A stretch of 64,000 nucleotides of DNA. It comes from Clostridium_AM sp963780135. Its GTDB lineage: Bacteria > Bacillota > Clostridia > Clostridiales > Clostridiaceae. Where the stretch lies: positions 682,001 to 746,000 of the forward strand of contig CAWAAR010000003.1 in NCBI GenBank assembly GCA_963780135.1. Direction: 5' to 3'. Both the position numbers and the translations under genes were made by a program. The notes below the pieces were generated by a model. That model was not told the DNA's origin and ran no database searches. It worked only from the letters and a program-made list of their open reading frames with translations. Positions 1 to 7,922 of the stretch are shown here, in pieces (position 1 is the stretch's first letter; each line of letters opens with the position of its first letter).

Positions 1-2
1 AT

Positions 3-884
3 GAATTACAACCAATTGAAAAACATCTAGTTGCTAGTGACATTGAAGAAAAAGCTCAATATTTTTTAGCTACTAAAAAGTTAGAGGGTGCAAGTGAAAA
101 AACTCTTTACAATTATGGATTAACTTTAAGAAGGCTTGCAAGTATCATTCATAAACCTACTGCATCTATAACTGTAGTGGATATAAGAATTTTTTTAGCT
201 ATGATCTCAAAAGACAAAACAAAAGGAACCATGAATACTAAAATAAGTACACTTAAAAGTTTTTTTGGTTGGCTTGAAAATGAAGAAATGATTATTAAAA
301 ATCCAATGAAAAAGATAAAAGGAACTAAGAAGGAAAAACATCTTAGAAAAGCTTTAACTCAAGAAGAATTAGAGTCGCTTAGAGATGCGTGTAAAACTAC
401 TCGTCAACGAAGCATTTTAGAATTTTTATTCAGTACTGGATGTAGACTTCAAGAGTTAGTAGATGTAAATATTGAAGACATTAAATTTGATAAAGGTGAA
501 CTAAATGTTATAGGCAAAGGTAATAAGGAAAGAACTGTATATTTAAATGCTAAAGCAAAATTATATTTAAAGAAATATTTAAAAGAAAGAGAGAATAGAG
601 ACAATCCTGCATTATTTATTACTTCAAAATATCCTTTTTCAAGGATGGGTGGAAGATCAATAGAAAGAGAAATTAACAAAATAACTCAAGTCGCAGGATT
701 TGATAAATCCGTGTATCCTCATTTAATAAGACACACGACGGCGACCCTAGCTTTGAAGGGTGGTATGAGTATCACATCGATTCAACAAATTTTAGGTCAT
801 GAAAATTTAGCTACTACAGAAATTTACGCAGAAACTGATAATACGGAAGTGAAGCATGAATATAATAAATATTTAAATCAATAA
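3..884 (+). CDS. Tyrosine recombinase/integrase, 5'-truncated by window edge
   Basis: The frame is open from base 3, so the true start lies before the window; 293 residues are visible. The internal ATG at 177 is not the start, because recognisable SAM-like core-binding sequence precedes it. The catalytic domain shows the tyrosine-recombinase set: Arg in STGCRLQEL, Lys in GKGNKERTVYL, the HLIRHTTAT box (HxxR), GHENLATTEIYAE with the second His, and the nucleophile Tyr. It should cut and rejoin DNA at an attachment site. A terminator follows at once, and the next genes are a phage lysis cassette, so it is probably the integrase of the same prophage or remnant. No att core could be identified without the other end. 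Confidence 0.9.
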   Translation, partial: ELQPIEKHLVASDIEEKAQYFLATKKLEGASEKTLYNYGLTLRRLASIIHKPTASITVVDIRIFLAMISKDKTKGTMNTKISTLKSFFGWLENEEMIIKNPMKKIKGTKKEKHLRKALTQEELESLRDACKTTRQRSILEFLFSTGCRLQELVDVNIEDIKFDKGELNVIGKGNKERTVYLNAKAKLYLKKYLKERENRDNPALFITSKYPFSRMGGRSIEREINKITQVAGFDKSVYPHLIRHTTATLALKGGMSITSIQQILGHENLATTEIYAETDNTEVKHEYNKYLNQ

Positions 885-892
885 CTTTTTTT

Positions 893-925
893 AAAAGAGT
901 TTGGATCTAGTCCAAGCTCTTTTAA
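893..925 (+). terminator. Intrinsic terminator after integrase
   Basis: A 13-bp stem (893-905 with 911-923, one G-T pair) and the loop TCTAG end in a T-run. It separates the integrase from the lysis genes. Confidence 0.8.
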
Positions 926-949
926 TTTGCAATTATAGGAGGCGTATGT

Positions 950-1255
950 ATGGATGAAAAGGACGTTAAAATTGAAAACTTAGAAAAACAGTTATCAGAG
1001 GTAAAAGAAAATGAAAAAGACTTTGAAAAGAGACTTACATTACTAGAGAAAAATACTGCAGTAAGTGAAGAACAAATAAAAATGATCTATAAAATTTTGA
1101 ATGAAATTAAGGATAGTATAGCCAGTATTGCTAATAAACTTGATGTAATAGAACAAGAACCAGGTCAAGAAGCTAAACAGATTAAAGTATCTGTGATAGC
1201 TTCTTTTTTTAGTGCAATAGCAGGAGCTGTAGCTGTGCTATTATTTAAAAAATAG
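950..1255 (+). CDS. XhlA-like phage lysis protein
   Basis: A 101-residue protein with a charged, heptad-like coiled coil (about residues 1-75) and one C-terminal membrane segment (about 80-98), ending in two lysines. This is the architecture of the haemolysin XhlA family found in phage and PBSX-type lysis cassettes, where it helps holin and endolysin at the membrane. AGGAGG at 937-942 lies 7 nt before the ATG at 950; the ATG at 946 opens a two-codon dead end and is not used. It sits 11 nt upstream of the endolysin gene. The family call is by architecture and context, and the exact role is inferred. Confidence 0.75.
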   Translation: MDEKDVKIENLEKQLSEVKENEKDFEKRLTLLEKNTAVSEEQIKMIYKILNEIKDSIASIANKLDVIEQEPGQEAKQIKVSVIASFFSAIAGAVAVLLFKK

Positions 1256-1266
1256 GAGATGATTTT

Positions 1267-2232
1267 ATGTTTATATGGGTATGGCAATTAGAAAAACAAG
1301 TAAATAGGTTTGGAGGTATAGACAAATTAATAGATTACTTAAAATCTTTAAATATAAATAATGTATGTATCAAGTATCACGAAGGCTCTGGACCTGTGGG
1401 TTCAGGTATAGATTTTAGAACGGATTTTCTGGCTTATAAAGATAAATTCAAATCTGCAGGGTTTACAGTAGGTACCTGGGGATATAATTATTTTAATCAT
1501 TGGGATGATGAATTAAATATGATTATAGATGCTTTAAACAACTCAGATTATTATATCTATGATCCAGAAGTAGATGTATCAAATAAATTTGAAGCTGCTG
1601 AATATATTTGCAGTAAAGTTAGAGAAGCACATCCTACTGCTAAAATAGGATATTCAAGTTTTCCTATAGTAAGTTATCATGACGATATACCTTACAGCAT
1701 TTTTAATAAGTACTGTGATTTTGCATCACCTCAATGTTATTGGAACGAAATGCAATGGGATATTAATAGATGTATGGATAAGATGATACAGGACAACAAG
1801 AATTATGGATTAGATAAGCCTATAGTTCCATCTATAGAAGGATATAAAACATCTACTAGTGAAAAGGATGCTTTTATAGCTTATGGATTAGATTGTGGAG
1901 TTTGGGTATTAGATTTACTAGACGGAGATGCAGAATACTGGTTTAAAAACAATAAATTTGAAGATAAATTAGGAGGTACAAAAAAAGTGGAAAATTTAGT
2001 TGTTTATAATTATGGCCCAGATATGCACAGCGCAGAAATACTTGCAGACTTTTTAAATTGTCCTACTATATCTAATGGAAGGAGTTTTGATTATAATTGT
2101 GTTAAAAATATTTATGCTGTAGGAGGAACTGCAGATCAATATACAAGTTACTTAACTAAGTTAATCTCCGGTGGTGATAGATATACTACAGATCAGGCTG
2201 TACTGGACTTTATAAAAAATGGTGGTAAATAA
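1267..2232 (+). CDS. Phage endolysin, glycosidase-like domain plus CTP1L-type wall-binding domain
   Basis: A 321-residue cytosolic lysin with no signal peptide. Residues 1 to about 225 look like a TIM-barrel glycoside hydrolase, with acidic residues in YIYDPEVDVS and an aromatic-rich ASPQCYWNEMQWD segment. Residues 241-321 closely resemble the wall-binding domain of clostridial endolysins of the CTP1L/CD27L type (VENLVVYN, CPTISNGRSFDY, YAVGG, GGDRYTT), which is related to cell-wall-binding repeat 2. The enzymatic domain differs from the GH25 domain of CTP1L, so the protein is a domain shuffle. An AGGAG site precedes the ATG. An internal ribosome site and GTG (listed separately) probably also give a free binding domain. 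It should degrade peptidoglycan after holin opening; the cleaved bond is unknown. Confidence 0.85.
   Translation: MFIWVWQLEKQVNRFGGIDKLIDYLKSLNINNVCIKYHEGSGPVGSGIDFRTDFLAYKDKFKSAGFTVGTWGYNYFNHWDDELNMIIDALNNSDYYIYDPEVDVSNKFEAAEYICSKVREAHPTAKIGYSSFPIVSYHDDIPYSIFNKYCDFASPQCYWNEMQWDINRCMDKMIQDNKNYGLDKPIVPSIEGYKTSTSEKDAFIAYGLDCGVWVLDLLDGDAEYWFKNNKFEDKLGGTKKVENLVVYNYGPDMHSAEILADFLNCPTISNGRSFDYNCVKNIYAVGGTADQYTSYLTKLISGGDRYTTDQAVLDFIKNGGK
1971..1989 (+). promoter_or_regulatory. Internal ribosome site and GTG start inside the endolysin gene
   Basis: AGGAGGT (1971-1977) is followed after 9 nt by an in-frame GTG (1987-1989, codon 241). The start falls exactly at the linker/binding-domain boundary and would yield an 81-residue wall-binding fragment. 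Secondary translation of this kind is established for CTP1L and CD27L endolysins; its use here is inferred. Confidence 0.75.
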
Positions 2233-2234
2233 TT

Positions 2235-2258
2235 GGAGAGCTTCAAAGGCTCTCTTTT
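2235..2258 (+). terminator. Hairpin terminator after endolysin
   Basis: GAGAGC and GCTCTC arms (2236-2241 and 2249-2254), a 7-nt loop and TTTT. The short stem suggests partial termination, because the cassette continues downstream. Confidence 0.65.
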
Positions 2259-2294
2259 AATTTATAAAAAATAAAACTTATGGAGGATTAAGAA

Positions 2295-2618
2295 ATGAAA
2301 AAAGTAAATCAACTTAATATTACTGACAAGGTAAAATTAAATATGCCCAACTATCCTGATGCAGATAAGGCTACAGTAGAAGTATGTAACATTGACTTTA
2401 TTAATAACGATATTTATTACAATGCTAAGCTTCATGTGAATTGCCCTGACGGTAATGGTGAAGGGTATGACACTACTGTACAGTTTAAAGATGGACAATA
2501 TGAAATTTTGCAACATACTTCAAATGGTCCAGACTACTATCCTGAAAAAGAAGATGAAGAAAAAGCTGTAGAGAAAAATCTAGAAGAACAAGAAAATATA
2601 TCAGAATTAGAACAATAA
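2295..2618 (+). CDS. Small acidic protein of unknown function in lysis cassette
   Basis: A 107-residue soluble protein not recognised as a family. Residues 1 to about 80 have alternating hydrophobic residues consistent with a small beta fold (a segment around VEVCNIDFINNDIYYNAKL), followed by a Glu/Lys-rich tail. A clear GGAGG site (TGGAGGATTAAG) lies before the ATG. It lies between endolysin and holin with short gaps, so it is co-expressed with lysis genes. It has no signal or membrane segment. The function is unknown. Confidence 0.6.
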   Translation: MKKVNQLNITDKVKLNMPNYPDADKATVEVCNIDFINNDIYYNAKLHVNCPDGNGEGYDTTVQFKDGQYEILQHTSNGPDYYPEKEDEEKAVEKNLEEQENISELEQ

Positions 2619-2646
2619 AAAAATAAAATTTTGGAGGATGATTTTT

Positions 2647-3228
2647 ATGTTAAGTGGAGAAATGATACAAGTGATAGTTATGTCTGGTGTTACAGGAGCT
2701 GTAATAGCTTCTGGAAGTATATTTGCGTTTTTAAAGAAAAAAAAAGTTGATATACCTAAAGTTATAAGTATGGTAGAGCAAACAACAGATGTAGCAACAC
2801 CAGTAATTGATTTAGCTAAAAAAATAGCACCTAACAATCCAATAGTAAATATAGCAGAGTTAATTAAAGATTGGGCTAAGACAGGAGCAAAAAATGCAGA
2901 GCAACTATATTACTCTAGTCAACTAACTGATGGACAAGAAAGGCTAAACATAGCAAAGAACACTGTATATGTTGTATTAAAAGAGTATGGAATAGAGCCA
3001 AATGAAAATCAAGAAAAAATAATAAATGATACTGTAGAAGCTGCAGTAAATGACCTTGGCCATAATAAAACAGAAGCTGAAAAACAAGCTCAATTGCAAG
3101 AATTGCAAACTCAAAACCAACTATTACAGCAGGAAAATGCAAACTTAAAATCTACTATAACTCAATTTACTACAAATGCCGCAAATATAATTCAACCAGC
3201 AGTAAAAGATACTGAGACTGTAGCATAA
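2647..3228 (+). CDS. Phage holin, LLH-type
   Basis: A 193-residue protein with one N-terminal membrane helix (about residues 5-26) followed by KKKK, a segment with the AKKIAPNNPIVN and KTGAKNAEQLYYS sequences, a helix ending in VVLKEYGIEPN, and a Gln-rich coiled coil (about 140-180). This fits the LLH family of phage holins. The ATG at 2638 overlaps the end of GGAGG (2633-2637) and cannot be used; the ATG at 2647 has correct 9-nt spacing and was chosen. It should form the membrane lesion that releases the endolysin. It is the last gene of the cassette. Confidence 0.7.
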   Translation: MLSGEMIQVIVMSGVTGAVIASGSIFAFLKKKKVDIPKVISMVEQTTDVATPVIDLAKKIAPNNPIVNIAELIKDWAKTGAKNAEQLYYSSQLTDGQERLNIAKNTVYVVLKEYGIEPNENQEKIINDTVEAAVNDLGHNKTEAEKQAQLQELQTQNQLLQQENANLKSTITQFTTNAANIIQPAVKDTETVA

Positions 3229-3240
3229 ACTGCATAAAGA

Positions 3241-3280
3241 TATCTACCCCTAGGCTTTTAACTAAAACTAGGGGTAGATA
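3241..3280. terminator. Perfect 13-bp inverted repeat between convergent genes
   Basis: Arms 3241-3253 and 3268-3280 are perfect complements, with a 14-nt loop that can itself fold (TTTTA/TAAAA). No long T-run follows on either strand. It lies between the holin (+) and the ImmA/IrrE gene (-), so a bidirectional terminator is the simplest reading. It could also mark a prophage boundary. Confidence 0.55.
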
Positions 3281-3299
3281 AGAAACATATTAAAAAATG

Positions 3300-4451
3300 T
3301 TATTTAACAATTTTTAACTTTGGTTTTATGCTCAACTTTTCTTCTTTAAAAAAGCTAGGGTCTAAACAACATATATTTATAAGTTCATCATCACTAAATA
3401 AAATTGAATTTTGAATATCTGATTTTGTCATAATATCATTATCAATAAGTAACTTAAATGCTTCACTAAATAACTGTGGTTCTTCACATTTAATTACATC
3501 ATCTAAAGGTTCAAAAGTTCGCCATTTTCTTTTGCTAATCTGTTTCTGCAAAGTTGTATATCTTTCATCAGTAATTAACTCTAAATCAAGGCATCTACGT
3601 ATTACTGCCCCGATTGATATACCCCATTTGCTTTTTATGGGTACTAACCCATCTAATGATACAAATGAAATTTCATTAATAGCAGATTCACTAGGAAACA
3701 AAAATTCACCAGCAAAATAGTTAGCTTCCTTCTCTCTTTTTCTTATATCTTCCCCATCTTTAAGGTTCCGGTGTAATATTATATGACCTAACTCATGTGC
3801 TAAAGTAAATCTTGTTCTTACTGCTGCATTTTTATCTGCATTAAGAAATGTATATGGTCTTTCAGATAACCATTTAGAGTATCCATCTGTTTTTTCTGAA
3901 TTTAAATTTAATCTAGCTATTATACATCCGTTTTCCTGCATTACATATGTTAAATTCTTTATTGGCTTATCATTTAAACCCCAATGGTCTCTTAATTTTC
4001 TAGCAATATTAATAATGTCATTTAAACTATACTCTTCCTTGTATTCAACATCAATCAAATTTAATTTTGGTAAGTTAATATATTTTTCAATAAAATATAT
4101 TATTTCTGTTGAAAGATATTTGAGTTTTAGTTCCAACATATCCTTAGTTTTACATGGAATGGCGCTACTTCTAAAATAAACTTCACCTTGATTTTTACAA
4201 TTTACTCTTTCTTTGTAGAAAAAATTAATAGGGAACTCTAATATTTTAGATATTTCTAACAATATATTCAAAGGAGGTATGTTAGTACCTGCCTCATAAC
4301 TATTTATAGCTTGCCTTGTAAGTCCGATTTTTTCGCCTAATTCTTTTTGTGTTAATCCTCTATAAATTCTTGTCTCTTTTATTCTTTCAGGGATTACCGA
4401 CTTTGATTTATCTGTTACTTTATAATTTAATACTTTCTTCCCTGAATTCAT
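3300..4451 (-). CDS. XRE regulator fused to ImmA/IrrE-type metallopeptidase
   Basis: A 383-residue protein. An XRE helix-turn-helix lies at about residues 20-80 (GLTQKELGEKIGLTRQAI). An ImmA/IrrE (COG2856) zinc-peptidase domain follows, with HELGH inside FTLAHELGHIILH at about 215-230 and the downstream EKEANYFAGEFLFP motif. Proteins of this class bind DNA and either cleave or are linked to a partner; they are frequent in prophages, in toxin-antitoxin-like pairs and in ICE immunity switches. It is encoded 4 nt after the 224-residue unknown gene, with its GGAGGG site inside that gene's 3' end, so the two are co-transcribed. The partner or target is not known. Confidence 0.8.
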   Translation of the reverse strand: MNSGKKVLNYKVTDKSKSVIPERIKETRIYRGLTQKELGEKIGLTRQAINSYEAGTNIPPLNILLEISKILEFPINFFYKERVNCKNQGEVYFRSSAIPCKTKDMLELKLKYLSTEIIYFIEKYINLPKLNLIDVEYKEEYSLNDIINIARKLRDHWGLNDKPIKNLTYVMQENGCIIARLNLNSEKTDGYSKWLSERPYTFLNADKNAAVRTRFTLAHELGHIILHRNLKDGEDIRKREKEANYFAGEFLFPSESAINEISFVSLDGLVPIKSKWGISIGAVIRRCLDLELITDERYTTLQKQISKRKWRTFEPLDDVIKCEEPQLFSEAFKLLIDNDIMTKSDIQNSILFSDDELINICCLDPSFFKEEKLSIKPKLKIVK

Positions 4452-4455
4452 ATTA

Positions 4456-5130
4456 TTAACCCTCCGATTGCTTTTTGAAATCTTTTATTAAACTATTAGT
4501 ATTTAATAAGCTCTTTTGTTTTTCTTCATCACTCATAGTAGATTGGTAAACATATAATCTATCAATCAAATTTATAGAATGATATATCTTTTTTAATTTA
4601 TCATCGAAGAATATTATATCAGCAAATTCAATACCTTCCCAGTCTTTTTTCAATCCATATAATAATATTCCATGATAATTATTTTCCTCATATGTATCCA
4701 GTGACATTAAATTTAAAAATGTTTCCTGACAAGGAATTTCATTGTTTTTTCTGCATTTTTTCTTAAGATACTTTTTATCAGTTCCATTTAGCTCGTTTTT
4801 ATTTATGCCTCTCATTACAGAAATGGTAATGTCTGATTTTCTTAAAATAGGTATACAATACTTATTTCTGTGATTTATTTCCTCTTTACATACTAGAAAT
4901 GGACAAGACGAAAGTTTGCTTTGAGCTGATAATTGCTTGTTAATGCTATAACTCAATAAGTGACTAGGAACCATGTTTAAATAATCTTCACATTTAAAGA
5001 ACTCTTCATTTGTTTCCATAAATGACTTGCAAACAGATTGCCCAGTTTCTAAAACAGGCATTAACCATCCTAAGCATTTATCATCTAATATAGAATCAAT
5101 ATATTCTTCTTTTTCCGTTGTCAAATTCAT
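4456..5130 (-). CDS. Unknown protein paired with XRE-ImmA/IrrE
   Basis: A 224-residue soluble protein not recognised as a family. It has scattered cysteines (KCLGWL, CKSFME, SSCPFLVCKEE, KKCRKNNEIPC) but no clear zinc-binding pair spacing. The C-terminal half (about 150-215) contains GILLYGLKKDWEGIEFADIIFFDD and a helical tail. It is the first gene of a minus-strand two-gene operon with the XRE-ImmA/IrrE gene. By position it could be a toxin, a defence effector or a substrate of the peptidase, but nothing in the sequence decides between these. Confidence 0.6.
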   Translation of the reverse strand: MNLTTEKEEYIDSILDDKCLGWLMPVLETGQSVCKSFMETNEEFFKCEDYLNMVPSHLLSYSINKQLSAQSKLSSCPFLVCKEEINHRNKYCIPILRKSDITISVMRGINKNELNGTDKKYLKKKCRKNNEIPCQETFLNLMSLDTYEENNYHGILLYGLKKDWEGIEFADIIFFDDKLKKIYHSINLIDRLYVYQSTMSDEEKQKSLLNTNSLIKDFKKQSEG

Positions 5131-5853
5131 GTATTTTTCTCCTCTCCGTTGCTTTAATATTTTAATTGTAATTGTTGAAAATTATTTTGTCAATCCTTTT
5201 CAGTGCGTTAGCTGAAATCTTTGTTTTACAGTTAAGAAATCAGAAGTCATTAAAAACATAAATTTTACTAAATACTTGAGTTTAAAAAAACTGGATTTTA
5301 TATTTTGCTCAACTTAAACTTTATTTTTTCAGAAACTCAATTTATTAAAATCTATCACATAATATATATGAATACATTTTGTAAATGCTCCTAATTTACC
5401 TGGAGTAACATTTTAAATTGGCTGCAAAGCTAACATTCTTTAAAACTCTAAAAATAATAGCATATCTATCAAAATTTTCATTAATTATTAATTTCGTGTA
5501 GCGGTGAATTCTACGTTTGGAACTTTTGTAGGATTAAGCGTTTTAATAGATTAAAGTTTCTTCTCGCTAAGAGTCTGCACTTTAAGCAGAATATAGTTAC
5601 AAGAGCATACAAGTGTATGTTATATAACTTTCTCTGTTAGCATAAAAAATTATGCTTGAGATATATTACTGAGCAAATTACAAGTGAATATTTTATTTTA
5701 ATTCGATAGATACAGACTTGCTTTTTAAGCTTGAAGCCTTTTATTAGGCAGTTTTGTACTATTAGAAGATTAGAAAACACAAGAAACGATATTAATTGAT
5801 ATAGCTCCTGCTATGTAATTTTATAAATAAAGAAAAAAGAGAGGATATTTAAG
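5131..5853. other. Gene-free 723-nt region with several small hairpins
   Basis: This lies between the divergent unknown gene and the second integrase. No convincing ORF was found. Perfect short hairpins occur at 5574-5590 (TCTGC/GCAGA), 5606-5619 (CATAC/GTATG), 5639-5656 (AGCATAA/TTATGCT) and 5801-5814 (ATAGC/GCTAT), and GTAG/CTAC flank 5500-5516. It probably holds both promoters and possibly the recombination site of the downstream integrase. Some hairpins are expected by chance at this base composition. Confidence 0.4.
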
Positions 5854-6771
5854 ATGAAAGGGAAATATGAAAATTTAAAAAAGCAAATTGATAAATTATT
5901 TAGGGAAAATAATAGGAAGAGTATAAAGACAAGGTACAGGTACAAAGATGCTGCATATAGATTTGGTGAGTGGCTTTCTGAAACTACAAATATAAAAAAA
6001 TTCTCTAATATAAAAGCTAAACATATTTATATGTATGTAGATTATATGAAGGGAAAATATGCTGCAGGAACAATAAAAATGGAGTTAAGTGGAATAAGAT
6101 TTTTTCATGCTCTAACAAATAGTAAAGAAAGACTGCCTGAAAATTCGAGATTGAATTTAGAAAAAAGAATATTTGGAGGAGTGAGAAGATCCTGGAGCAA
6201 AGAAGAATTTGAAAAGGCTATAGCCTTAGCTGAAAGAATGAATAGAATTGATGTGGCGATGGCTTTAAAGCTTGGATTTAACTTTGGTACAAGGTTAGAA
6301 GAAGCTGTTGTTTTAACTACGTGGCAGCTAAAAAAGGCTATAGAAACAGGATATTTATGTTTAGATAATACAAAAGGAAAGAATCCAAGAGAGGTACCTG
6401 TAGAAAATAAATTAGATACACTACATTATGCGTTGAAAAATGCTAGAAGTAAAGAAAGAATTTTCATAGGGATAGGAGATAAGACACATAAGATTAAGAA
6501 ATCAATTCAGGACTGGATAAGAAACCATAGAAATGAGTTTCAGGACAATGATAGGATTAATAATGCTGAAGCTAAAGATGCAGTTAAGGCAGGAGAAACT
6601 CCAAAAGCAAATATAACAATTCATGGAACACGTCATTCTTATGCCCAACAAAGTTTTCTTGATTTTGTAGAGGCTGGAGATGATAAAACTACATCTAAAA
6701 AAGCTACATCTGAAAGGCTTGGGCATCATAGGATAAGCGTTACGAATATTTACTTAGGAAAAGGTAAATAA
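5854..6771 (+). CDS. Second tyrosine recombinase/integrase
   Basis: A 305-residue recombinase distinct from the one at the window start. The N-terminal core-binding domain covers about residues 1-105. The catalytic domain has Arg in FGTRLEEAV, Lys in NTKGKNPREVPV, the HGTRHSYAQQ box, GHHRISVTNIYLG with the second His, and the Tyr nucleophile, all four residues from the C-terminus or slightly earlier. An insert (about 240-258, Asn/Ala/Lys-rich) precedes the HxxR box. The start follows AGAGAGGA. It suggests a second mobile element, or the remnant of one, next to the prophage. The catalytic set is intact, so it may be active. Confidence 0.85.
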   Translation: MKGKYENLKKQIDKLFRENNRKSIKTRYRYKDAAYRFGEWLSETTNIKKFSNIKAKHIYMYVDYMKGKYAAGTIKMELSGIRFFHALTNSKERLPENSRLNLEKRIFGGVRRSWSKEEFEKAIALAERMNRIDVAMALKLGFNFGTRLEEAVVLTTWQLKKAIETGYLCLDNTKGKNPREVPVENKLDTLHYALKNARSKERIFIGIGDKTHKIKKSIQDWIRNHRNEFQDNDRINNAEAKDAVKAGETPKANITIHGTRHSYAQQSFLDFVEAGDDKTTSKKATSERLGHHRISVTNIYLGKGK

Positions 6772-6930
6772 AAATATTTTTTCAAAGCTAAAGTTAATAA
6801 AATCAACGCTTCAAGGCAATGTGAAAATAATGGAGGAATAATGGAAAAATTTTTCGTATAGGTGTGATATTATAGTCACAGAAAGGAAGTGAATGGTGTG
6901 GAAATAAAAATAGCACCCTTTTAAAGAGAG

Positions 6931-7146
6931 CTATTTTCTAGGCTTATTAGGTAGGTGTTCAATTAGATCTGCAACATTGCAATTAAGAACATCACATATT
7001 TTATCTAAATGTTCAAGGTTTATTCTTTCCGCAAGTTCGTGATAATAAGCCCCTATTGTAGATGGTCTTATTTTTGTCATTCTTGCTAAGTCAGCCTGTG
7101 TTATTCTCTTTTCGCCTAAAAGTTTTGATAAATGTATTTTGATCAT
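6931..7146 (-). CDS. Small XRE-family transcriptional regulator
   Basis: A 71-residue protein that is essentially one helix-turn-helix domain (RITQADLARMTKIRPSTI, then the LDKICDVLNCNVADLIEH end typical of the Cro/C1 YozG-like class). The start at 7146 is chosen because GGGGG lies 6-7 nt upstream; the longer reading to 7200 has no ribosome site. It is one of several small HTH genes clustered here, consistent with an immunity or maintenance region of a mobile element. The operator is unknown. Confidence 0.8.
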   Translation of the reverse strand: MIKIHLSKLLGEKRITQADLARMTKIRPSTIGAYYHELAERINLEHLDKICDVLNCNVADLIEHLPNKPRK

Positions 7147-7224
7147 ACAATACCCCCTTTTTAGGGACATTGTAACGCTTGTAAATATTTTCGTGTTCAA
7201 ATTGTGATTTTATAACGAAAATGG

Positions 7225-7470
7225 TTATTGAATAGGCGAAAAAAGATGCTTTTTACAAGTATTATCGAATGAACAGCCCATACAAAAGTTTACTAATTCA
7301 TAGGGGCATATATTTAAAGCTCTAGAAATTCTTTTTAAAACTGGTTCAGTAGGAAAAGATAAATTACGTTCTATATCAGAAAGAAACTTTCTTGAAATGT
7401 GTGCTTTAGAAGCTAGTTCAGTTTTTGACATGTTCAAGCTAATTCTATGCTGTTTTAATAGTGTTCCCAT
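7225..7470 (-). CDS. XRE regulator with C-terminal cysteine cluster
   Basis: An 81-residue protein. Residues 1-60 form a Cro/C1-type HTH (NMSKTELASKAHISRKFLSD, then PTEPVLKRISRALNI). The short tail carries CMGCSFDNTCKKH (about 63-75), four potential metal ligands if the His is counted. Such a tail could bind zinc or sense redox state, but that is inference. AGGAGG precedes the ATG at 7470. It is encoded upstream of the 71-residue HTH gene on the same strand, 78 nt away. Confidence 0.75.
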   Translation of the reverse strand: MGTLLKQHRISLNMSKTELASKAHISRKFLSDIERNLSFPTEPVLKRISRALNICPYELVNFCMGCSFDNTCKKHLFSPIQ

Positions 7471-7754
7471 AGAAACCTCCTATTTTAAGCAGATTTTTTA
7501 TAACCATTTTACAACATTTTATTACATAAGACAACAGAAATATATATGATTTTTTTCAACATATTTCCAAAAAGTAACTCATGTTTTCATTTTGTATTTT
7601 AATGTCATTTAAAAATCGATTCATGGGGAGTAAAACATGTGGCGTAATTTAGGATAAATAGTATAATAGTGTCTGTAAAAGAAGTGTGCACCTTATTTAA
7701 GAAAACATGGATATATTCAAAGTTATTATAAGAACTTCAGGGGGAGATTTTGAA

Positions 7755-7868
7755 ATGAAAGAAAATTTCTATATTATAATTGAAAAAAAATTAAAAGAAT
7801 TAGAATTAAGTTACTCAACTTCATTTATAATTGAATTGTATAATTTAATTCTAAATCATGAAAATTAA
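7755..7868 (+). CDS. Small ORF, 37 residues, unknown
   Basis: A 37-residue ORF starting MKENFYIII and ending LILNHEN. GGGGGAG lies 7 nt before the ATG, and a perfect hairpin terminator begins 12 nt after the stop. A -10-like TATAAT lies at 7672-7677, with no clear -35. It has a helical, amphipathic look and some similarity in layout to Spo0E-like small proteins, but it lacks their SQxLD motif. It would be missed by length cut-offs. The function is unknown. Confidence 0.5.
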   Translation: MKENFYIIIEKKLKELELSYSTSFIIELYNLILNHEN

Positions 7869-7880
7869 TTACATATTTAG

Positions 7881-7911
7881 AAAACATTATATTTTAAGAA
7901 TATAATGTTTT
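7881..7911. terminator. Bidirectional hairpin terminator
   Basis: A perfect 13-bp stem (7881-7893 with 7899-7911), a 5-nt loop, and AAAA/TTTT ends. It lies between the small + strand ORF and the convergent HTH gene, and can serve both. Confidence 0.75.
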
Positions 7912-7922
7912 CTTACTTGAAT

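Noticed and set aside
1..30. ATG at the first base as a gene start
   Set aside because: That frame stops at 28-30; the real integrase frame is open from base 3 and continues from before the window.
5395..5450. c-di-GMP riboswitch suggested by GCAAAGC
   Set aside because: The other conserved blocks and the P1-P3 stems are missing.
7755..7868. Spo0E-like phosphatase call for the 37-residue ORF
   Set aside because: The SQxLD motif needed for that family is absent.
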